A stretch of 64,000 nucleotides of DNA from Beijerinckiaceae bacterium (GTDB lineage: Bacteria; Pseudomonadota; Alphaproteobacteria; Rhizobiales; Beijerinckiaceae). A program made the position numbers and the translations under genes. The notes beneath the pieces were generated by a model, which was given only the letters and a program-made list of their open reading frames with translations, did no database searches and was not told the origin of the DNA. Below are positions 56,740-64,000 of the stretch, piece after piece (the first letter of the stretch is position 1; every line of letters starts with the position of its first letter). The stretch covers positions 62,001 to 126,000 of the forward strand of contig JAIETL010000027.1 of NCBI GenBank assembly GCA_019745195.1, read 5' to 3'.

Positions 56740-57488
56740 GCCGCAGCCTCGTGCTCGGTCCCGAGATAGGCCTCGATCACGGCCGGGTTGGTGCGAATCT
56801 GCTGCGGCGTGCCTTCGGCCAGCACGCGGCCATAGCTCAGCACGCGGATCGAGGGGGCGATCCGGAAGACGATGTCCATGTCGTGCTCGATGAAGACGAC
56901 GGTGATCTTCGTCGTCTCCCAAAGCTCGCGCACCTTCTCGATCACGCGCCAGCGCTCCTCGGGACCCATGCCGGCCGTCGGCTCGTCGAGCAGCAGCACC
57001 TTGGGCTCCAGCACGAGCGCCAGCGCGATATCGAGCAGCTTCTGGTCGCCATGGGAGAGATTGGCCGAGAGCGTCGCGCGCTTGGAGGTGAGCCCGACCA
57101 TCTCGATGCAATGAGCGGTATGGGTCAGCGTCGAGGGCAGCGGAAAGCGCTGGCCGAGCCGGCCGGAATGGCCGTGATGGGCCGAGACCGCCGCCAGCAT
57201 CGTCTCTTCGACGGTGAGCGAGGGAAAGATGCTGGCGACCTGAAAGGCCCGTCCGATGCCGCGCCGGACAATCTGCCCGATGCTTAAGTCCACAAGCGAC
57301 TGGCCGTCGAGCCGGATATCGCCGCTGTCGGGCTTCAGCGCGCCGGTCAGCAGGTTGAAGAAGGTGCTTTTTCCTGCGCCGTTTGGCCCGATGATCGCGG
57401 TCAGCGAGCCGGCCGCGAAGCTCATGGTGACGTCGTCCGTGGCCCGGACGCCGCCAAACGCCTTCACGAGATTGCTGATCTCAAGCAT
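56736..57488 (-). CDS. Branched-chain-amino-acid-type ABC transporter ATPase (LivG-like)
   Basis: The 250-residue ATPase has Walker A GPNGAGKSTFFNLLTG, Q-loop AFQVASIFPSLTV, the LivG-typical signature LSHGDQKLLDIAL, Walker B KVLLLDEPTAGM and the FIEHDMDIVFRI switch. I chose ATG 57488 (MLEISNLVKAFGG), which overlaps the SDR stop by 8 bp. Transport specificity of Liv-type systems is broad and includes aromatic and aliphatic acids. Confidence 0.93.
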
Positions 57489-58269
57489 GAGGGCCGTTCC
57501 CAGGATCGCGGAAGCCGCCATAGGTGTGCCACGAGGTGCCGGCCATCCAGCCGCAATCGACCGGCAGGTCCGCGCCCGTGATGGCGGAGGCCTCCGGCGA
57601 CGCGACGAAGCCGACGACGCGGGCGATCTCGTCGGGCTCGACCAACCGGCCCATCGGCACGCTGCCGACGAGGTTCGTCACGTCGCGCTCGCCCTTGTCG
57701 ATCGCCTCCTGCAGGGCCGGTGTACGAGTGAAGCCGGGCGAGACCGAGTTGACGCGGATTCCAACCGGCCCCCATTCGGCGGCGAGGCAGCGCGTGATCG
57801 AAATCACCGCAGCCTTAGCCGGCGCATAGGCATGCAGCGCCATGGAGCGCGAGCCGGCGATCGATGCGATATTGACGATCGAGCCCGCGCGGCGGCCGAC
57901 CATCGCCGCCCCGAAGACGACGCAGGCGAGATAGGTGCCGCGCTGGTCGATATGGACGACATGGTCCCAGATCGCCATGGGCAGCTCGGTCGGCCGCAGT
58001 GGCGGCTGCAAAACGCCTGCGCTGTTGACGAGGATGCCGACCGGGCCGATGCCAGCCTCGATGCGGGCGGCGGCGTCCTTCAGGCCTGCCTCGTCGCCGA
58101 CGTCGCCCTGGGCGGCGTGCCCGCCGATCTCGGTCGCCACGGCCTGCGCGCGGGCCATGTCGCGGTCGAGCACAACGACTTCGTAGCCGCGCCTGGCGAG
58201 GTCGCGGCAGCAGGCCGCGCCGATGCCGCTTGCGCCGCCTGTAACGACGGCGATCATCGCCTCGTTCAT
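57481..58269 (-). CDS. Short-chain dehydrogenase/reductase within the Liv operon
   Basis: The 262-residue SDR has TGGASGIGAACC, an acidic VVVLDRDM residue suggesting NAD use, NSAGVLQP, the active-site YAPAK (Tyr and Lys present, Ser in the preceding IASIAGS strand) and VNSVSPGFTRTP. It probably oxidises the 3-hydroxyacyl-CoA or a related alcohol in the pathway. It is embedded between livM and livG with short overlaps on both sides, implying a substrate-specific cluster. Confidence 0.85.
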   Translation of the reverse strand: MNEAMIAVVTGGASGIGAACCRDLARRGYEVVVLDRDMARAQAVATEIGGHAAQGDVGDEAGLKDAAARIEAGIGPVGILVNSAGVLQPPLRPTELPMAIWDHVVHIDQRGTYLACVVFGAAMVGRRAGSIVNIASIAGSRSMALHAYAPAKAAVISITRCLAAEWGPVGIRVNSVSPGFTRTPALQEAIDKGERDVTNLVGSVPMGRLVEPDEIARVVGFVASPEASAITGADLPVDCGWMAGTSWHTYGGFRDPGNGPHA

Positions 58270-59270
58270 GTCGCGATCCTCTCGGGCGAAGGGGCAGGCA
58301 CAAGGGAGGCGGCCCCGCGCCGCGTCCTGCGGGCCTCGATCCAGTCCATGACGAAATCGAGCAGACCCTTCCGCAGGCCGAGCGCGAAGATCAGGATAAC
58401 GATCCCCAGCACGAGGCCGTGATGCTCGGCGACGCGGGTGACGAAGTCGTTGAGCAGCAGCAGGAGCACCGTGCCGACCATCGGCCCCAGAAACGCGACG
58501 GTGCCGCCGAGCATGACGATAAAGACCGCCTCACCCGACATCGTCCAGAAGGCGAATTCGGGGTAAGCGCCCGAGACGAACAGGCTCATGATCACGCCGC
58601 CGAGACTGGCGAACATGCCCGCCAGAACGAAGGCCGTCAGCCGCGTGCGGTAGACGTCGATGCCGAGGAAGCCGGCGCGCACCGGGTTGTCCCGGATCAT
58701 CCGCAGCGTGTAGCCGAAGGGCGAGGAGACGATGTGGCGCATGGCGAGCAGGCCGATGATCAGCAGCGCGGCGGCGAAGAGATAGAGCTGTTTCTGATCG
58801 GCGAGGTTGATGCCGAGGAAGGGCGGGCGCGGAATGCCGCCGCGCAGGCCCTGGTCGCCGCCCGTGACCGGGACCCAGGCGATGATCATCGAATGCACCA
58901 GCATCTGGAAGGCCAAAGTGACGAAGGCAAAATAGATCTCCTTCAGCCTGACGCAGATCGCCCCGACCACGAGCGCGACCAGCGCGGCGACGCCAAGCGA
59001 CAGCAGGATCGCCAGCGGGATCGGCATACCGGTGCGCTGCATGATGATGCCGAAGCTGTAGGCCCCCATGCCGAAGAACAGGCCGTGGCCGAAGGAGACC
59101 ATGCCGCCATAGCCGACGAGGAGGTTGAGCGAGGTAGCGAACAGCCCGAGCGCGGCGCAGCGGATGACGAAGTCGATCAGCGCGCTGCTGACGAAAACCA
59201 GCGGCAGTGCCGCGAGAACCAGAAAGCCGGTGAGGCCGAGTAAAGCGTCGCGGAAGGCGGGGCGCATCAT
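58266..59270 (-). CDS. Liv-type ABC transporter permease (LivM-like)
   Basis: The 334-residue permease has about ten membrane helices and the LivM hallmarks SLNLLVGYGGMVSFGHGLFFGMGAYSFG, IRDNPVRAGFLGIDVYRTRL and GGTVAFLGPMVGTVLLLLL. Two consecutive ATGs are available. Its stop overlaps the SDR start by 4 bp and its start lies one base after the livH stop. Confidence 0.93.
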   Translation of the reverse strand: MMRPAFRDALLGLTGFLVLAALPLVFVSSALIDFVIRCAALGLFATSLNLLVGYGGMVSFGHGLFFGMGAYSFGIIMQRTGMPIPLAILLSLGVAALVALVVGAICVRLKEIYFAFVTLAFQMLVHSMIIAWVPVTGGDQGLRGGIPRPPFLGINLADQKQLYLFAAALLIIGLLAMRHIVSSPFGYTLRMIRDNPVRAGFLGIDVYRTRLTAFVLAGMFASLGGVIMSLFVSGAYPEFAFWTMSGEAVFIVMLGGTVAFLGPMVGTVLLLLLNDFVTRVAEHHGLVLGIVILIFALGLRKGLLDFVMDWIEARRTRRGAASLVPAPSPERIAT

Positions 59271-59271
59271 C

Positions 59272-60174
59272 TCAGGCGGCCTCGCGTCCGAACAGCCCGC
59301 TCGGCTTGACGATCAGCACGACCGCCATGGCGAGATACATCAGCGCCTCGGTGAAGAGCGGGAAGCCGAGAGCGCCGAAGGTGCGGATCAGCCCGAGCAG
59401 CACGGCCCCGACGAGCGCGCCCAGGATCGAGCCCATGCCGCCGATGACCGTGACGATGAAGCTCTCGATCAGGATCGAGAAGCCCATGCCCGGCGTCAGC
59501 GAGCGCACCGGGGCGGCAAGCCCGCCCGCCAGCCCGGCCAGCAGGCAGCCCAGCGCGAAAACGCCGGTGAAGAGCAGCCCGGTGTTGATGCCCAGCACCG
59601 AGACCATGGCCGGGTTGTGGGCGGCGGCGCGGATCGTCTTGCCGAAGCGGGTGCGGGCGATGGCGAGGCCAAGGATGATCGCCATCGCGAGCGCGGCCGC
59701 GATCAGGAAGAGATAGAACGGCGGCACAACGCCGCCCATGATGAAGAGCGGCGGCACGCGGAAGGCGTCCGGCATGCCCATCGCCTTGAACTCCGGGCCC
59801 CAGACGATGCGGACGAGGTCGTCCAGGATCAGCACCAGCGCATAGCAGACCAGCAACTGCATCAAGACGTTGCCGCCATAGACGCGCTGCATGAAGAGGC
59901 GTTCGACGATGACACCGATGACGCAGGCCCCGACCGCCGCGCCGAGCAGCGCCAGCCCGTAGCTGTTGGTGAACTGGAACACCGTCATCGCGAAATAGGC
60001 GCCCAGCATGTAGAAGGCGCCATGGGTGAAGTTGACGATCTTCATCACGCCGAAGATCAGCGTCAGCCCGACCGCGACGAGGAACAGCAGCATTCCGATG
60101 ATGAAGCCGCTGGTGACCTGCGTGACCATGCAGGAGGCGGAGACGAGGCATTCCGTCAGGGCGTTCAGATCCAT
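59272..60174 (-). CDS. Liv-type ABC transporter permease (LivH-like)
   Basis: The 300-residue permease starts MDLNALTECLVSASCMVTQV at ATG 60174 and has about eight helices with the LivH motifs LTLIFGVMKIVNFTHGAFYMLGAY, TRFGKTIRAAAHNPAMVSVLGINT and FIVTVIGGMGSILGALVGA. In-frame codons upstream to 60237 lack family similarity. It is separated from the binding-protein gene by 158 bp containing a palindromic repeat. Confidence 0.93.
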   Translation of the reverse strand: MDLNALTECLVSASCMVTQVTSGFIIGMLLFLVAVGLTLIFGVMKIVNFTHGAFYMLGAYFAMTVFQFTNSYGLALLGAAVGACVIGVIVERLFMQRVYGGNVLMQLLVCYALVLILDDLVRIVWGPEFKAMGMPDAFRVPPLFIMGGVVPPFYLFLIAAALAMAIILGLAIARTRFGKTIRAAAHNPAMVSVLGINTGLLFTGVFALGCLLAGLAGGLAAPVRSLTPGMGFSILIESFIVTVIGGMGSILGALVGAVLLGLIRTFGALGFPLFTEALMYLAMAVVLIVKPSGLFGREAA

Positions 60175-60255
60175 CGCGCTCTCGTCGGCAGGGTGCGTGC
60201 GGGCCGCGCGCGAGGCGCGGCTTGAAGAGGGGGGCATCCGTCCAGATTCCCCCTT

Positions 60256-60313
60256 CAGCCCTCATCCTGAGGAGCCATTCCGTTTGGAATGGCGTCTCGA
60301 AGGATGAGGGCTG
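60256..60313. repeat. Palindromic repeat between the binding-protein gene and livH
   Basis: CAGCCCTCATCCT and AGGATGAGGGCTG are perfect 13-bp arms, and the centre contains a nested CCATTCC-GTTT-GGAATGG hairpin. The CCTCATCCTGAGGAGC / GTCTCGAAGGATGAGG form is a common dispersed repeat of Bradyrhizobium- and Bosea-type genomes. In the transcript it would fold between the substrate-binding gene and the permease genes. Confidence 0.88.
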
Positions 60314-60332
60314 AGAGAGGGATCGGGCGAGC

Positions 60333-61607
60333 TCAGGCGAAGCCCTTTTCCTTCTTCCACTCCGCCTCGAGCTCGAAGATGCGCTGCCAGGGCGTGCTCT
60401 TCATCTCCGGCACATAGGGTTCCTTGGCTATGGTCGTGCCCCAGCCGATGGCGTAGCCGACGATCGTCTGGTCCTCGGCGCGCATGGTGATGGTGCCGTC
60501 GGCGCCCAGCGGCGAGTCGATCTTCAGGCCGCGCAGCGCGTCGGCGAGCTTCTTGCCGTCCGCCGAATCGGCCTTCTTGGCGGCGGCGGCGAGGAAGTTG
60601 ATCACGACGCCGTTCTGCCAGGCCCAGTTGGTCGGATACTCGCCGTACTTCGCGCGGTAGGCGTCGCCCCAGGCGGCGTTCTGCGGCGTCGCCGGGAAGG
60701 TCTTGACATAGCGGTTGCCGGAATGAATGCCTGCCGGCAGGTTCTTGACCACGGTCAGCGCCGTGTAGTCGGCCATGTTCACGGCGTAGAACTGCATCTG
60801 GCTGAACAGCGCGTAGATCGAGGCCTGGTCGATGAAGGAGGTCAGGTCGCCGCCCCACAGGCAGGAATAGAGCGCCTGTGGCTTGGCCTGCAGCAGCTTG
60901 GTGATGGTCTCGGTGTAGTCGGGCTGGAAAATCTTCGGCCAGCCCTCGCTGATGACCTCGACCTTGGGGGCGAAGCGCTTGAGATACATCACGAATTCGG
61001 CGGTGGTGTCGCGGCCGTAGGCGTAATCCGGCGAGCAGGTCGCCCAGCGCGTGAGATTGCGGGCGTTGGCGATCTCGGCCGCATAGGTGCCGCCGACCGC
61101 CGAATCATGGATGCCCTGCCGGGCGCAGCGGAACGCGTTGGGCAGCCTGAGCTTGGGATCGGCCGTCAGCGAGGAGGTCTCGGAGTTGGTGTGGATGCAG
61201 AGCACGCCGAGATCGCGGGCGACCTCGTGGACGGCGAAGGCCCCGGTCGAGGCCTCGGCGTCGATCAGGATCTCGCAGCCGTCGGAATTGACCAGTTCGC
61301 GGGCGACGCGGGCGGCCTCCTGCGGCTGGCCCTTGGAGTCGCGGATGACGAGTTCGATCGGCCGGCCGGCGAGGCCGCCCGCCGCATTGACCTTCTCGAC
61401 CTCCATCTGGGCTGCGTTGCGCGAGGAGGTGCCGAGCTGCGCGACGCGGCCCGACAGGATGGTCGGCATGCCGACCTTGATCGTCTTGGCCTGCGCGCCG
61501 GCGACCCACGGCATCGAGACCGTGCCGGCTGCAACCGCGCCCGCGGCAAGGAAACCGCGCCGGTTGATAGAGGATGATGACGGCTTGGACGACGAAGGCT
61601 TGGACAT
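60333..61607 (-). CDS. Periplasmic substrate-binding protein of the Liv-type transporter
   Basis: The 424-residue protein has a twin-arginine-type leader (INRRGFLAAGAVAAGTVSMPWVAGAQA) and a periplasmic-binding-protein fold I of the LivJ/LivK class, with VGMPTILSGRVAQLG, INAANAA-like VNAAGGLAGRPIELVIRDSKGQP and NAWQ-like NWAWQNGVVIN. It binds the imported solute outside the membrane. I chose ATG 61607, preceded by GGGAGAAG. It is the first gene of the operon and divergent from the acyl-CoA synthetase gene. Confidence 0.92.
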   Translation of the reverse strand: MSKPSSSKPSSSSINRRGFLAAGAVAAGTVSMPWVAGAQAKTIKVGMPTILSGRVAQLGTSSRNAAQMEVEKVNAAGGLAGRPIELVIRDSKGQPQEAARVARELVNSDGCEILIDAEASTGAFAVHEVARDLGVLCIHTNSETSSLTADPKLRLPNAFRCARQGIHDSAVGGTYAAEIANARNLTRWATCSPDYAYGRDTTAEFVMYLKRFAPKVEVISEGWPKIFQPDYTETITKLLQAKPQALYSCLWGGDLTSFIDQASIYALFSQMQFYAVNMADYTALTVVKNLPAGIHSGNRYVKTFPATPQNAAWGDAYRAKYGEYPTNWAWQNGVVINFLAAAAKKADSADGKKLADALRGLKIDSPLGADGTITMRAEDQTIVGYAIGWGTTIAKEPYVPEMKSTPWQRIFELEAEWKKEKGFA

Positions 61608-61741
61608 GGCTCTTCTCCCTGGCTCCCCGAGCTGCCCTCTCCGGCTTGTCGCGGCGGGCATGCCTTATGCGCCGGAGGTCTTGGCCGCCGGCATTGTTGA
61701 GGGGATAGTCATGGGGCCGTCAGGTTGCGTCAAGAAGAAAA

Positions 61742-61758
61742 TGAATTATGAGTCATAG
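61742..61758. promoter_or_regulatory. Operator-like site in the Liv / acyl-CoA synthetase divergon
   Basis: TGAATTATGAGTCATAG is the inverse-orientation near-copy (15/17) of the site before E1alpha and contains the partial palindrome ATTATGA-G-TCATAGT. It lies 51 bp before the acyl-CoA synthetase start and 134 bp before the binding-protein start, so it may control both directions. Confidence 0.65.
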
Positions 61759-61809
61759 TCCATAAAGATATGGCGACGGCCTTCGGGCCCGGCGCTGCGG
61801 CAGGGCGGA

Positions 61810-63300
61810 ATGATCAATCTCTCGAGCTTCGTCGATTTCCATGCCAGCCGCACGCCGGAGCACATCGCAATCGTCTTCGGCGGCGAGCGCATCAGCTACG
61901 GCGCGCTGTCGCGGCGGGTCGCGCTGACGGCCGGCTGGCTCGCCTCGCGCGGCATCGGGCCTGGCGACGTCGTCGCGGTGCTGATGAAGAACAGCGCGGC
62001 CTTCGTCGAGATCGCCATCGCGGTGGGCCATGTCGGCGGCATCTTCCTGCCGATCAACTTCCGACTCTCGGCCGACGAGGTCGGCTACATCACGGGCGAC
62101 GCCGGCGCGAAGCTGCTGATCGCCGACGCGGAGCTGGCGGCCGCGACCGTGCTGGCTCGCGATGTCGTGCTGCTCGACGCGGCTGCGCAGGCGGATTCGA
62201 CGCGGCTCGGACCCGGCGCGACGCCGGCAGCCCGTGCCGCGCGGCAGCCGTCGGACCTGTTCCGGCTGATGTACACCTCAGGCACCACCGACCGACCCAA
62301 GGGGGTGATGCACTCTTATGAGAACTTCTACTGGAAGTGCAGCGACCATGTCGTGGCGCTGGGCCTGACGGCGGAAAACCGCCTGCTCGTCGCCGGCCCG
62401 CTCTACCATGTCGGGGCGTTCGATCTGCCGGGCATGGCCGTGCTCTGGGTCGGCGGCATGCTCTGCATCCTGCGCGATTTTTCGCCCGAGGCCGCTTTGA
62501 ACGCGATCGCGCGAGAGCAACTCGACTGCGCCTGGCTCGCTCCGGTGATGACCAGCGCCATGCTGGCGGCCGCGCCCGCGAGCGGGCTCGACCTGAACAG
62601 CCTGCGCTGGGTCATCGGCGGCGGCGAACGCACGCCGGAAGCGCGCATCCGCAGCTTCGGCGAAAGCTTCCCGAAGGCACGCTACATCGACGCCTACGGC
62701 CTGACCGAGACCTGCAGCGGCGACACGCTGATGGAGGCCGGCCGGGAGATCGAGAAGATCGGCTCGGTCGGCCGCGCGCTCGCCCATGTCGAGATCGACA
62801 TCCGCGACGAGGCGGGCCGGCCGTTGCCGGCGGGCGAGACCGGCGAGATCTGCCTGCGCGGCCCCAAGATCACCAAGGGCTACTGGAACGATCCGGCCAA
62901 GACGCAAGCCGCCTTCCATGGCGACTGGTTCCGCAGCGGCGACATGGGCTATCTTGATGAGGACGGCTTCCTGTTCCTGACCGACCGGATGAAGGACATG
63001 ATCATCTCCGGCGGCGAGAACATTGCCTCCTCCGAGGTCGAGCGCGTCATCTTCGAGCTGCCGCAGGTGCGCGAGGTCGCGGTCATCGGCGCGCCCGACC
63101 CGCGCTGGGGCGAAAAGCCGGTCGCCTTCGTCGTGCTGGAGCCGGGCGCGGAGTTGACGCTGGACGCGCTCGCGATCCATTGCCGCTCGAAGCTCGCCGC
63201 CTTCAAGGCGCCGCGCGAACTCGTGCTGCGCGAGAGCCTGCCGCGAAATCCCTCGGGAAAGATCCTGAAACGGGTTCTCCGCGACGAAATGCGGTCCTAG
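61810..63300 (+). CDS. AMP-forming acyl-CoA synthetase
   Basis: This 496-residue member of the adenylate-forming family would activate the imported acid to its CoA thioester. Motifs in order are the P-loop YTSGTTDRPKG (Asp at a usually Gly position), YGLTETCSG, DWFRSGDMGYLDEDGFLFLTDRMKDMIISGGENI and the catalytic Lys in NPSGKILKRVL. It resembles medium/long-chain and aromatic-acid ligases; substrate is unknown. AGGG lies upstream of the ATG. The TetR gene follows 40 bp downstream. Confidence 0.92.
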   Translation: MINLSSFVDFHASRTPEHIAIVFGGERISYGALSRRVALTAGWLASRGIGPGDVVAVLMKNSAAFVEIAIAVGHVGGIFLPINFRLSADEVGYITGDAGAKLLIADAELAAATVLARDVVLLDAAAQADSTRLGPGATPAARAARQPSDLFRLMYTSGTTDRPKGVMHSYENFYWKCSDHVVALGLTAENRLLVAGPLYHVGAFDLPGMAVLWVGGMLCILRDFSPEAALNAIAREQLDCAWLAPVMTSAMLAAAPASGLDLNSLRWVIGGGERTPEARIRSFGESFPKARYIDAYGLTETCSGDTLMEAGREIEKIGSVGRALAHVEIDIRDEAGRPLPAGETGEICLRGPKITKGYWNDPAKTQAAFHGDWFRSGDMGYLDEDGFLFLTDRMKDMIISGGENIASSEVERVIFELPQVREVAVIGAPDPRWGEKPVAFVVLEPGAELTLDALAIHCRSKLAAFKAPRELVLRESLPRNPSGKILKRVLRDEMRS

Positions 63301-63340
63301 TTCTGACAGACGCCCCAGATTGCCGAGGCTGCCAACCATC

Positions 63341-63997
63341 ATGTCACCATCGCGACCGGCCACCGCCACTCCTCTCAAGCGCCCCGTCAAGCTGACGCGC
63401 AGCGAGAAGAACGACGACGTCAAGCGCAGGCTTTTCGCCGCGGCGGCCAAGGTCGTCGGCCGCCACGGCTATGCCGACGCCTCGGTCGCGCGCATCACAG
63501 AGATCGCCGGCGTGGCGCAGGGGACATTCTACAACCATTTCGGGAACCGGCAGGAGCTGCTGGAGCAGCTTCTGCCGGTCATCGGCCAGCAGATGGTCGT
63601 TTTCATCCGGGCGCGGATCGACGAGGCGGCAAGCGAGATCGAGAAAGAGGTGGCGCGCTTCCGCGCCTTCTTCGACTTCCTGCAGGAGACGCCGGAATTC
63701 CTGCGCATCCTCAACGAAGCGGAGGTGTTCGCGCCGGCCGGCTACCAGCGCCATCTCGACAATATCTCGACGGCTTATGTGCGCCTGCTCAAGCGTGCGC
63801 GGGGGCCGGGCAAGGTCGGCGACTACAGCGAGGAGGAGCTGGAGGTCGTCGTCCATGTCTTGATGGGCGCGCGCGGCTATCTCAGCCGCCGCTACGCTTA
63901 TGGCGAGGGTGGCGCCAAGGCGGTGCCCGACCATGTCTACTCAGCCTATGAGAAATTGATCGGCTCCGGGCTGATGGCGAGGCCCGCCGGGACGTAA
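63341..63997 (+). CDS. TetR/AcrR-family transcriptional regulator
   Basis: The 218-residue protein has an N-terminal TetR helix-turn-helix (VKRRLFAAAAKVVGRHGYADASVARITEIAGVAQGTFYNHFGNRQELLEQLL) and an all-helical C-terminal ligand/dimer domain. TetR proteins in acyl-CoA catabolic loci usually respond to acyl-CoA esters. Its place behind the acyl-CoA synthetase, together with repeated operator-like sites, suggests that it controls the whole catabolic region. ATG 63341 is taken as start although GAGG is 12 bases away; a TTG at 63320 is less likely. Confidence 0.9.
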   Translation: MSPSRPATATPLKRPVKLTRSEKNDDVKRRLFAAAAKVVGRHGYADASVARITEIAGVAQGTFYNHFGNRQELLEQLLPVIGQQMVVFIRARIDEAASEIEKEVARFRAFFDFLQETPEFLRILNEAEVFAPAGYQRHLDNISTAYVRLLKRARGPGKVGDYSEEELEVVVHVLMGARGYLSRRYAYGEGGAKAVPDHVYSAYEKLIGSGLMARPAGT

Positions 63998-64000
63998 GGC

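Noticed and set aside
61608..61661. Upstream extension of the Liv binding protein (MPAATSRRGQ...)
   Set aside because: It would place extra residues before a complete Tat-type leader, and the ATG at 61607 has a good ribosome-binding site.

Overview
The window is GC-rich alphaproteobacterial chromosome, most likely from a Hyphomicrobiales (Rhizobiales) bacterium with a purple-bacterial photosynthesis gene cluster. Three things point there: the crtEF-bchCXYZ-pufQBALM superoperon, the ppaA-ppsR-bchG-bch2-bchP block with BchN/BchB, and an rpsT-dnaA-dnaN-recF replication-initiation locus. Short palindromic repeats of the kind common in Bosea and Bradyrhizobium relatives also occur. Species cannot be named from the sequence alone. 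No tRNA, rRNA, CRISPR array or complete insertion sequence was seen.

Layout. (1) 1-10.7 kb, first photosynthesis block: bchF-bchN-bchB-bchH run leftward (bchH leaves the window), while ppaA/aerR, ppsR, bchG, bch2, bchP and a small membrane ORF run rightward. (2) 10.7-28.9 kb, an interposed non-photosynthetic region: an OmpW-type porin, two divergent histidine kinases with related membrane sensors (one paired with a REC-GGDEF-EAL protein, the other with a DivK-like receiver), an allantoate-amidohydrolase-like enzyme, an SDR, and an exopolysaccharide cluster (priming sugar transferase, WecG-type transferase, another glycosyltransferase, flippase, GH10 glycosidase, Wzz/BY-kinase-like protein, Wzy polymerase). 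(3) 28.9-41.6 kb, second photosynthesis block: crtE-crtF-bchC-X-Y-Z-pufQ-B-A-L-M leftward, ending in a hairpin/T-tract terminator, with crtD-crtC rightward. (4) 41.7-49.4 kb: a PLP ammonia-lyase, rpsT, dnaA, dnaN, recF and a soluble methyl-accepting protein. (5) 49.4-64 kb: an apparent TetR-controlled catabolic region with a 2-oxo acid dehydrogenase E1alpha/E1beta/E2, enoyl-CoA hydratase, acyl-CoA dehydrogenase, MmgE/PrpD protein, SDR, a Liv-type ABC importer, an acyl-CoA synthetase and the TetR regulator.

How it works together. BchNB reduces protochlorophyllide and BchXYZ reduces chlorin. BchF, BchC, BchG and BchP complete bacteriochlorophyll, CrtE/C/D/F make a methoxylated acyclic carotenoid, and PufBALM are LH1 and reaction-centre polypeptides. 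PpsR boxes (TGT-N12-ACA) lie before bchF/ppaA, bchG, bchC and crtE/crtD, so the PpsR repressor and its PpaA/AerR antirepressor, both encoded here, probably control both blocks. In the last region, near-identical 17-bp operator-like sites precede the E1alpha operon and the acyl-CoA synthetase/Liv divergon. They suggest a single regulon that imports, CoA-activates and oxidises an unidentified organic acid.

The most noteworthy anomalies are a palindromic repeat inserted in frame inside bchB, a perfect 41-bp inverted repeat abutting the start of crtF, the absence of any standard crtC start codon, a degenerate kinase P-loop in the Wzz protein, and the uncharacterised 2-oxo acid/acyl-CoA regulon.
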